A stretch of DNA of 9,235 bases from JAZKFT01 sp043760535 (GTDB lineage Bacteria; Bacteroidota; Bacteroidia; Chitinophagales; Chitinophagaceae), in NCBI GenBank assembly GCA_043760535.1, contig JAYUOV010000267.1:1-9235 (forward strand), given 5' to 3'. Both the position numbers and the translations under genes were made by a program. The notes beneath the pieces were generated by a model. It saw only the letters and a program-made list of their open reading frames with translations. It did not search any database and had not been told where the DNA came from. Of this stretch, positions 1 to 5,867 are shown in pieces (the stretch's first letter is position 1; every line of letters begins with the position of its first letter).

Positions 1-6
1 GGAGCG

Positions 7-105
7 TCGCCAATGTCGCTCCATCAGGGCACGGCTTTCGCTGGGTTCAAAAAAAGAAAAACTACGCAATCAAAACTGCGAAGAGTAAGGAGTTCTGAAT
101 TTTTA
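7..105 (+). repeat. Dispersed intergenic repeat, copy A
   Basis: This is the first of three related, same-orientation copies of a roughly 100-bp non-coding element (the others are at 2313-2420 and 2486-2585). Shared blocks are gccaatgtcgctccatca, ggcacgg followed by cttcgct or tttcgct, an A-rich tract, caatcaaaactgcga, and a closing taaggagttctga-type block. Copies A and C align almost end to end with only a few differences. The bases just before the core, ggagcg at 1-6, can pair with cgctcc at 17-22. Any hairpin preceding this copy, as seen for copies B and C, would lie outside the window. No open reading frame in it looks real. Confidence 0.85.
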
Positions 106-200
106 TTCTTCTGTGTGAGTATAAGCTTTTCATCTTTCATCAATATCGATCCCATGTTTCAAATTGATTGAAAAATTCTTATGGAATTATTTTTTAATAT

Positions 201-232
201 AAAGTCCCCACTACCTAAGCAGCGGGGACTTT
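201..232 (-). terminator. Hairpin terminator downstream of pckA
   Basis: A perfect 9-bp inverted repeat, aaagtcccc (201-209) and ggggacttt (224-232), encloses a 14-nt loop. It lies 31 nt beyond the pckA stop codon. Read on the minus strand the stem is followed by a broken T-rich stretch (tatatt); read on the plus strand it runs into ttttt. It could therefore act in both directions. Position and stem strength support termination of pckA. Confidence 0.75.
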
Positions 233-262
233 TTCTATAGCTGGCAATCGTGGAAAACAACT

Positions 263-1870
263 TTAAATTACGATAGGAGCGGAGGCTAATATTTCATCAT
301 TTACTCCTGCTGCATATTTTGTAAAGTTTTTTATAAACTGTTGGGCAAGGTTTTTAGCCGTTGCATCATAGGCAGTTTTATCTGCCCACGTGTTGCGTGG
401 GTTTAAAATTTCAGTTGGTACATTGGGGCAACTTTTTGGTATCATCATACCAAAAACAGGATGGGCTTCAAAGCTTACATCGTTTAGTTCGCCTTTGAGT
501 GCAGCGGTAATCATGGCACGGGTATAACTCAGCTTCATTCGCTTGCCTGTGCCGTAGCTGCCACCACTCCAGCCGGTATTAATCATCCACACATTTACCT
601 GGTGTTCCTTCATTTTTTTACCCAGCATTTCGGCGTATTGCCCCGGGTGCAGTGGTAAAAATGGTGCGCCAAAACAAGCACTAAAGGTGCTTTGCGGCTC
701 ACTTACGCCAGCCTCGGTACCCGCCACTTTAGCGGTATAGCCACTAATAAACTGGTACATGGCCTGCCCCGGGTTTAACTTACTAACTGGTGGCAAAATG
801 CCATAAGAATCGCAGGTGAGAAAAAAGATATTTTTAGGCGTATTACCCACAGATGGCTCCAATGCATTACTAATAAAATGCAGCGGATAACTCACCCTTG
901 TATTTGGCGTAATGGCTTTCGAATCGAAATCAATTTCATTGCTACCCGTTTTAAAAGGCACATTTTCTACCAAGGCTCCGGGGCGGATGGCACGGTATAT
1001 TTCTGGTTCGGTTTCTTCGGTAAGGAAAATGGTTTTGGCGTAGCAGCCACCTTCAAAATTAAAAACGGTATCGGCTGTCCAGCCATGTTCATCATCACCT
1101 ATTAATTTTCGGTTAGGGTCGGCACTAAGGGTCGTTTTTCCGGTGCCGCTTAGGCCAAAGAAAATGGCGGTATCACCAGCTTCGCCCATATTGGCACTGC
1201 AATGCATACTTAGTACATTTTTATCATGCGGCAGTATAAAATTGAGTACCGAAAAAATACCCTTTTTCATTTCGCCTGTGTATCCGCTGCCACCAATTAG
1301 TATTAATTTATGCTTAAAAGAAATGATAGAAAAATTATGTTGACGTGTACCATCAACGGCAGCATCGGCCATAAAAGAGGGTGCCTGTATAATATGCCAG
1401 TCTGGATTAAAATTTTCCAGTTCGGCTTCGGCAGGTCGAAGAAACATGTTGTAACAGAATAAGTTGCTCCAGGCATTTTCGTTTACCACACGAATGTTAA
1501 GGCGGTAATCGTTATCGGCACAGGCATAGGCATCCCGCACCCACACTTCTTTTTGGCTGCTGAGATAGGTGGTTAGTTTTTGTTGCAGTTGAAAGAAATA
1601 CTTTTCGTCGATAGGCGTATTGAAGCCGCCCCAATCCACACTATGTTCCGTTACCTCGTCCAGCACTATAAATTTATCCTGCGGGCTGCGGCCGGTAAAT
1701 TCGCCAGTATTAATTACCAAAGCACCAGTACTACTAAGTACACCTTGGTTGCGTTCTACAGTTTGTTTTGTTAGTGCTTCGGGGCTTAACTGGTAGTGTA
1801 CATTTTCATTTACAATACCCATTTTTACTAATGCCGCAGTGGGCATTTTGGTTATCATTTGTTCGTTCAT
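263..1870 (-). CDS. pckA: Phosphoenolpyruvate carboxykinase (ATP)
   Basis: This cytoplasmic enzyme converts oxaloacetate and ATP to phosphoenolpyruvate, CO2 and ADP, the entry step of gluconeogenesis. The ATP-dependent class is shown by the P-loop GLSGTGKTTLS at about residues 239-249, the metal-binding motif LIGDDEHGW at about 256-264, RSPQDKF near residue 61, ENVPFKTGSNEIDFDS near 302, the region FLTCDSYGILPP near 350, and NTGWSGGSYGTGKRMKLSY near 431. The length of 535 residues matches the family (about 530-540). An open frame extends three codons further to a TTG at 1879, but the ATG at 1870, giving MNEQMITK, is the more likely start. No strong Shine-Dalgarno sequence is seen. A TAnnTTTG-type box lies 28 nt upstream, and a hairpin terminator follows, so the gene is probably monocistronic. 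All catalytic motifs are intact. Confidence 0.98.
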   Translation of the reverse strand: MNEQMITKMPTAALVKMGIVNENVHYQLSPEALTKQTVERNQGVLSSTGALVINTGEFTGRSPQDKFIVLDEVTEHSVDWGGFNTPIDEKYFFQLQQKLTTYLSSQKEVWVRDAYACADNDYRLNIRVVNENAWSNLFCYNMFLRPAEAELENFNPDWHIIQAPSFMADAAVDGTRQHNFSIISFKHKLILIGGSGYTGEMKKGIFSVLNFILPHDKNVLSMHCSANMGEAGDTAIFFGLSGTGKTTLSADPNRKLIGDDEHGWTADTVFNFEGGCYAKTIFLTEETEPEIYRAIRPGALVENVPFKTGSNEIDFDSKAITPNTRVSYPLHFISNALEPSVGNTPKNIFFLTCDSYGILPPVSKLNPGQAMYQFISGYTAKVAGTEAGVSEPQSTFSACFGAPFLPLHPGQYAEMLGKKMKEHQVNVWMINTGWSGGSYGTGKRMKLSYTRAMITAALKGELNDVSFEAHPVFGMMIPKSCPNVPTEILNPRNTWADKTAYDATAKNLAQQFIKNFTKYAAGVNDEILASAPIVI

Positions 1871-1897
1871 AACAAGCAATCATTTTGTTTAGAATTA

Positions 1898-1905
1898 CAA
1901 AACTA
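1898..1905 (-). promoter_or_regulatory. Candidate Bacteroidota -7 promoter box for pckA
   Basis: The minus strand reads TAGTTTTG, a perfect match to the Bacteroidota -7 consensus TAnnTTTG, ending 27 nt before the pckA ATG at 1870. This would give a short 5' leader. No convincing -33 TTTG element stands at the usual spacing, so the assignment rests on one box and its position. Confidence 0.4.
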
Positions 1906-2148
1906 CATTGTAAAAGCTCCACGGTATCTGATATTAGACAATGCTTTTTTGAATGAAAACAGCCATAAATACAAAAGGAACAAACGGGCGGAAAGCGAAA
2001 ATGCTTAATGATTGCCAAATATCTAATCAGGCTTGCAAAGCTTTGAAGATTTTAGATTTTTTTAAAAAACCATGTTGCCACATTAAAATGCAGACAATTA
2101 GTTTGTGAACTCCTTACCCAGAGAACTGAAATCGCTTATTATTCGCAA

Positions 2149-2169
2149 TCTAAAAGCCTGATAGTAGCA
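2149..2169 (+). repeat. 21-bp direct repeat, copy 1
   Basis: A 21-bp sequence starting tctaaaagcctgatag and ending tagca is repeated exactly at 2422-2442. In both places it sits at the boundary between larger repeat blocks: here it precedes the 30/28-bp tandem repeat, and the second copy lies between dispersed-repeat copies B and C. It may be a linker of a composite repeat. Confidence 0.85.
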
Positions 2170-2226
2170 GCCTCATCCGGCCTTTGGCCACCTTCTCTAG
2201 CCTCATCGGCCTTTGGCACCTTCTCC
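2169..2226 (+). repeat. Imperfect tandem repeat (30 and 28 bp) with hairpin
   Basis: Two adjacent units, 2169-2198 and 2199-2226, both read approximately agcctcatc-cggcctttggc-caccttctc. The second lacks two single bases. Its end forms a perfect inverted repeat, cttctcc (2220-2226) and ggagaag (2231-2237), around an aaat loop. Such short GC-richer palindromic pieces resemble REP-type dispersed repeats of Bacteroidota intergenic DNA. The reading frames across it are not credible genes. Confidence 0.7.
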
Positions 2227-2294
2227 AAATGGAGAAGTAAAATGGATGCCACTGCGTTTGAGAAGGGAAGCGGAACAAGGGTATGTTGTTGAAT

Positions 2295-2420
2295 CCCCAC
2301 AGTATTGTGGGGGCCAATGTCGCTCCATCATGGCACGGCCTTCGCTGGGTTCCACCGCAATAACCGGAGTATGCAAAAAAAAACTACACAATCAAAACTG
2401 CGAGGGGTTAGGAGTTCTGA
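2295..2420 (+). repeat. Dispersed intergenic repeat, copy B, with leading hairpin
   Basis: The core at 2313-2420 matches copies A and C but carries an insertion of about 15-20 bases after the gggtt block (around 2350-2372). Directly before the core is a perfect hairpin, ccccaca (2295-2301), loop gtat, tgtgggg (2306-2312). The closing block is ggttaggagttctga. Copy B is followed at once by the second 21-bp repeat. Confidence 0.8.
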
Positions 2421-2421
2421 T

Positions 2422-2442
2422 TCTAAAAGCCTGATAGTAGCA
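2422..2442 (+). repeat. 21-bp direct repeat, copy 2
   Basis: This is an exact second copy of the 21-bp sequence at 2149-2169. It lies between the end of dispersed-repeat copy B and the hairpin that leads copy C. Confidence 0.85.
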
Positions 2443-2449
2443 AACAGTT

Positions 2450-2585
2450 GAACGGAGTCCCGTAATGCTACGGGATTTACAACGTTCGCCAATGTCGCTC
2501 CATCAGGGCACGGCTTTCGCTTGGTTAAAAAAAGAGAAAAAAGACGCAATCAAAACTGCGAGGGGTAAGAAGTTCTGAATTTTTA
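2450..2585 (+). repeat. Dispersed intergenic repeat, copy C, with leading hairpin
   Basis: The core at 2486-2585 is nearly the same as copy A. It is preceded by a perfect hairpin, tcccgta (2458-2464), loop atgc, tacggga (2469-2475). An outer 5-bp stem, gaacg (2450-2454) with cgttc (2483-2487), can enclose it. The hairpin has the same 7-bp-stem and 4-nt-loop shape as in copy B but a different sequence. The copy ends 8 bp from the uxaA stop codon. On the minus strand a weak stem (cgca/tgcg) and a T-rich run follow uxaA and might help terminate it. Confidence 0.8.
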
Positions 2586-2593
2586 AGATGTGC

Positions 2594-4237
2594 TTATAAA
2601 CTCACCCCTCTTTTCCACGGAATAAAATCATCTTGATTTAACAATACAGCTTTGGGAATTACTTCGCCACCAGCGGCTTTAATACAGTATTCCAGTATTT
2701 CTTCGCCCATCTGTTCAATGGTTTTTTCGCCTTCTATTATGCCACCAGTGTTAATGTCTATAATGTCGCCCATCCGTTTGGCTAAGGCACTGTTGGTACT
2801 TACTTTTATTACCGGGCATACCGGGTTGCCGGTGGGTGTGCCCAGGCCTGTGGTAAACAAAATAAGGGTGGCGCCGCTGGCTGCTTTACCGGTTGTGGCT
2901 TCCACATCGTTGCCGGGTGTGCATACTAAACTAAGGCCGGGTTTGGTAGCTGGTTCGGTATAATCCAGCACATCCACCACGGGTGAATAGCCGCCTTTTT
3001 TGGCTGCCCCGCTACTTTTAATGGCATCTGTAATCAGGCCATCTTTAATATTGCCCGGCGATGGGTTCATTTCAAAACCGGAACCTACTTTGTGGGCAGC
3101 ATCGTTGTAAGCCGTCATCAGATGTATGAATTTCTTTGCTGCTACTTCATCAATGGTTCTATCGATGAGGTTTTGTTCGGCGCCGCACAGTTCCGGAAAT
3201 TCGGCCAGTAATATTTTACCACCTAAAGCCACCACCAAATCGCTGCAATAACCTACAGCCGGGTTAGCACTTATACCGCTAAAACCATCGCTGCCACCGC
3301 ATTTTACCCCGATGCACAATTTGTCAAGCGTAGCTGGTTGGCGTTCGAGTTTGTTGATTTCTATCAGTCCTAAAAATGTTTTTCTAATGGCTTCGGTAAT
3401 CAGTTGTTCTTCGCTTTGCGATTGCTGCTGTTCAAAAACGTGAACCTGTTTATCAAAATTGGGATTGTGTAACTGGATATCATCAAGCAGATGCTGCGTT
3501 TGTAAATGCTGGCAACCCAGGCTTAAAATAGTAACGCCACTTACATTAGGATGATCGGCATAGGCAGCCAATAATTTACTAAGTATTGCAGCGTCATCCC
3601 GTGTGCCGCCGCAGCCACCCTGATGGTTTAGGAATTTAATGCCATCCACATTTTTAAAAACCCTTGAAGTAGGCACAACCGATTCTGTTATGCTTAAATC
3701 GGCTGTATTTAGGTCGCTTCCGCTTTTATACAAATCCAGCAGCATCTTGGTTTTTTGTTTGTACCGGTCGCTTACTTCGTAGCCCAGCTGATTGTGCAGT
3801 GCTTCACGAATAACATCGAGGTTTCTGTTTTCGCAAAAAACGGTGGGCACAAAAAGCCAGTAATTGGCTGTGCCTACCCGGCCATCATTTCTATGGTAGC
3901 CATTAAATGTACGTTTTGCCCACTTGCTTACATCGGGTACTGTCCAGCTATAACGGTAGGGCTTATATTTAAAAGGATCGGCAGCATGTTTTACATTGGC
4001 AGTAGTCATCAGCCCTCCTTTTGGAATAAACACCTGGGCTTTACCCACCAATACGCCGTACATGTGTATTGGGTCTCCAGGCTGTAGGTCTTCTGTAAAA
4101 AATTTGTGCTTACTTGCTATATCTTCCTGTAGTTGGTATTCCATGCCTTCGTGGGTAATTATTTCACCCATTTTAAGGTTGGTAAGGGCCACAATTACAT
4201 TATCATCTTTATGTATTTTTAAAACTTGCTGTTGCAT
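2594..4237 (-). CDS. uxaA: Altronate dehydratase
   Basis: UxaA removes water from D-altronate to give 2-keto-3-deoxy-D-gluconate, in the cytoplasmic isomerase route for galacturonate. The 547-residue protein carries both parts of the family: an N-terminal SAF-like domain (about residues 1-90, MQQQVLKIHKDDNVIVAL) and the C-terminal catalytic region (about 110-547). The latter contains GRVGTANYWLFVPTVFCEN (119-137), NHQGGCGGTR (204-213), LGCQ near 240, GVKCGGSDGFSGISANPA (310-327) and a TGLGTPTGNPVCPVIKVS segment (463-480). The conserved cysteines are present and the frame is intact. The ATG at 4237 fits the family N-terminus; no Shine-Dalgarno sequence is visible. The gene starts 14 bp after the stop of the decayed uxaB, the expected uxaB-uxaA operon order, so its original promoter was probably upstream of uxaB. 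A galactarate-type dehydratase is the alternative, but the uxaB remnant favours altronate. Confidence 0.93.
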   Translation of the reverse strand: MQQQVLKIHKDDNVIVALTNLKMGEIITHEGMEYQLQEDIASKHKFFTEDLQPGDPIHMYGVLVGKAQVFIPKGGLMTTANVKHAADPFKYKPYRYSWTVPDVSKWAKRTFNGYHRNDGRVGTANYWLFVPTVFCENRNLDVIREALHNQLGYEVSDRYKQKTKMLLDLYKSGSDLNTADLSITESVVPTSRVFKNVDGIKFLNHQGGCGGTRDDAAILSKLLAAYADHPNVSGVTILSLGCQHLQTQHLLDDIQLHNPNFDKQVHVFEQQQSQSEEQLITEAIRKTFLGLIEINKLERQPATLDKLCIGVKCGGSDGFSGISANPAVGYCSDLVVALGGKILLAEFPELCGAEQNLIDRTIDEVAAKKFIHLMTAYNDAAHKVGSGFEMNPSPGNIKDGLITDAIKSSGAAKKGGYSPVVDVLDYTEPATKPGLSLVCTPGNDVEATTGKAASGATLILFTTGLGTPTGNPVCPVIKVSTNSALAKRMGDIIDINTGGIIEGEKTIEQMGEEILEYCIKAAGGEVIPKAVLLNQDDFIPWKRGVSL

Positions 4238-4251
4238 GTTAAAGCTGCTTT

Positions 4252-5749
4252 TTAAAGAGTTTTTTTAAAAGCTAAAGTAAAGACTTGCGCTAACATAATC
4301 TGCAACTTAAATGATACAATTTTTCTAAACTCCGCCAGGGCGTTTAGATAGCTGACCCATAATGAATGACGTGCCCAAATATTTACCACTACTTTGGCAA
4401 GATTTTCTTTTTTGATTTCTGGAAAAAATGGGGCTTCATCCACTTTAAACTAGTATTCGGTTCTATTGGTTGTGCCTAAATACTTACCTCATTCTGGTCT
4501 TGTTGGCTTCATAAAAAGCAGATATGCGGCAAATTCATTTCTTATATTTTTTGGCACTGTATTGAACCGTTCGATGTGATTTTTTATTAAGGGCAATACC
4601 CGCATAATTAATTTAGAAGCATACTTCATGGTTATGCTTAGCTTATTGTTCGATGTTAGAATTATAGCATCTGTCTGGCACTATTGGGCCAAAAGATTCG
4701 GCTACTCCTTTTTCTATTTTGTAGATGATGGCCGGAGCCTTTTTTTCAATATCAGGGTTTCTTTAAATTTGGTTATTGTGGTATTATTAAAATACTTTTT
4801 AATGGTAGAAATAACTTTTAAAAAACGCAGCACAAAACATCATGTATGGGTGCCATTAAGCACACGAAGGTTTAGTTAAAATACTTTTTAATGGTAGAAA
4901 TAACTTTTAAAAAACGCAGCACAAAACATCATGTATGGGTGCCATTAAGCACACGAAGGTTTAGTTTTTTTTTGCATTGTAATGCTGTTGGTAATTAATA
5001 CACCAATAGTAGCCTGTGTAGAAGTTACAATTTCTTTTACACGTTCATCGCTTTCTATTGCACACAGGCGGTACACTTTACACATGGTTTAAGCATTGAG
5101 TATTTAGCCTAACGCATCGGTTACTTTTGTAATGGCTACCCTTCGGCTTTCCCAGCACTCCAGGTTCAATTGTCTATTACCAAAATGGATACACATTTTC
5201 TTACAGGCTATAAAATTTTCTTCAAAGCCATTGAGGTGTGCCAGTTTAAAACCAATCTCTTCTAATTTTTTACCATTGTCTGTTACCAGTTCTTTAGGTA
5301 AATTAACCATGCCGCTTTATGTACTACTATTAAATGCGTTTATTAATTTATGTATAAAATCCAGCAGCGTGCCCATGTATTAAACTGTGGGATGATGGCT
5401 GATATCTTATTGCAACAACTCTATTGCTACATTGGTAGTATTATAAATAATAATCTGCATGAGGGTGTTATGGGTATATTCTAAAACCCATGCTCAATAA
5501 AGCTTTACACTCAGTACATGGCTAGCAGCAGCACTCATAATATGCTCCGAAACCTACACACGTTTTATAAGACTCTTACACAAATGGCGTTAAGGCCATC
5601 TTATTTTAAAAAGATACTGCATCGGCGGTTTTAAATACAATAACAACGTATTTATCCGCCTTTGCTTAAATCGTAATATTATACAGCAAGGCTAGTATTG
5701 CAAAAAAGGATATGTAATAGAATTGATGGTATGGATATTTTTGCAAAAT
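4252..5749 (-). pseudogene. uxaB: Decayed tagaturonate reductase (altronate oxidoreductase)
   Basis: No intact gene lies here, but minus-strand translation in changing frames gives UxaB-like segments in the correct order. They are VVIVFKTADAVS (about 5647-5612), DGLNAICVRV (about 5600), IIIYNTTNVAIEL (about 5454-5416, matching the family SNTTEAGI), LPKELVTDNGKKLEEI (about 5300-5250), KVYRLCAIESDERVKEIV (about 5079-5026), LRVLNGTHT (about 4958-4932, the family NG[AT]HT motif), APAIIYKIEKGVAESFG (about 4738-4688), SKLIMRVLPLIKNHIERF (about 4617-4564), EFAAYLLFMKP (about 4535) and a C-terminal piece DEAPFFPEIKKENL (4440 down). One frame from 5580 to about 4975 holds stops beginning at 5556, 5496, 5409, 5382, 5319, 5106 and 5091. 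Further stops begin at 5668, 4491 and 4452. Frameshifts lie near 5610, 5575, the T-run at 4965-4973, and about 4645-4650. An 89-bp duplication adds another. The total length of about 1.5 kb fits the family. UxaB reduces tagaturonate with NADH to altronate, the substrate of the adjacent UxaA. Family motifs are recalled, not searched. Confidence 0.88.
4787..4964. repeat. Exact 89-bp tandem duplication inside the uxaB pseudogene
   Basis: The unit 4787-4875 is repeated without any visible mismatch at 4876-4964, with no spacer. The next two bases (tt, 4965-4966) continue the period. The unit contains the coding remnant of the UxaB NGTHT motif, so that motif occurs twice. Because 89 is not a multiple of three, the duplication shifts the frame. 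It would be enough on its own to inactivate a gene. Confidence 0.97.
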
Positions 5750-5867
5750 CTATTAAAAAGTAAAATAATATAAGTGTCTTTTTTTTGGGGCTATTGGTTT
5801 TTTATCTTTTTCTCCTATCTAGCCTTGGGCTAAAGGCCAATGAATCACGACCTGAAATCACCTGCCT

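Noticed and set aside
1806..2018. 70-codon minus-strand frame overlapping the pckA start
   Set aside because: It overlaps the well-supported pckA coding start and its promoter box in another frame and shows no domain.
2203..2549. Three overlapping open frames (both strands) in the uxaA-pckA spacer
   Set aside because: They lie across dispersed repeats and hairpins, have low-complexity composition and no recognisable domains.
4252..4443. 63-codon minus-strand frame before uxaA that could be a small leader or regulator
   Set aside because: It aligns by pattern with the UxaB C-terminus and UxaB-like sequence continues upstream through two stops, so it is the end of the pseudogene.
4628..4879. 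83-codon plus-strand frame with a hydrophobic look
   Set aside because: It lies antisense to the uxaB remnant and runs into the tandem duplication; no motif or start signal supports it.
4787..4964. Possible CRISPR or phage attachment site suggested by the direct repeat
   Set aside because: The two units are directly adjacent without spacers, the unit is coding remnant, and no cas or integrase gene is present.
5104..5310. 68-codon open frame on the minus strand that could be called a small hypothetical gene
   Set aside because: It is an internal piece of the uxaB remnant, with UxaB-like sequence continuing in the same frame past stop codons on both sides.
5821..5838. Small hairpin (gcctt/aaggc) just downstream of the GH105 stop
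   Set aside because: The stem is only 5 bp and has no T-run after it in the direction of transcription, so it is not a convincing intrinsic terminator.
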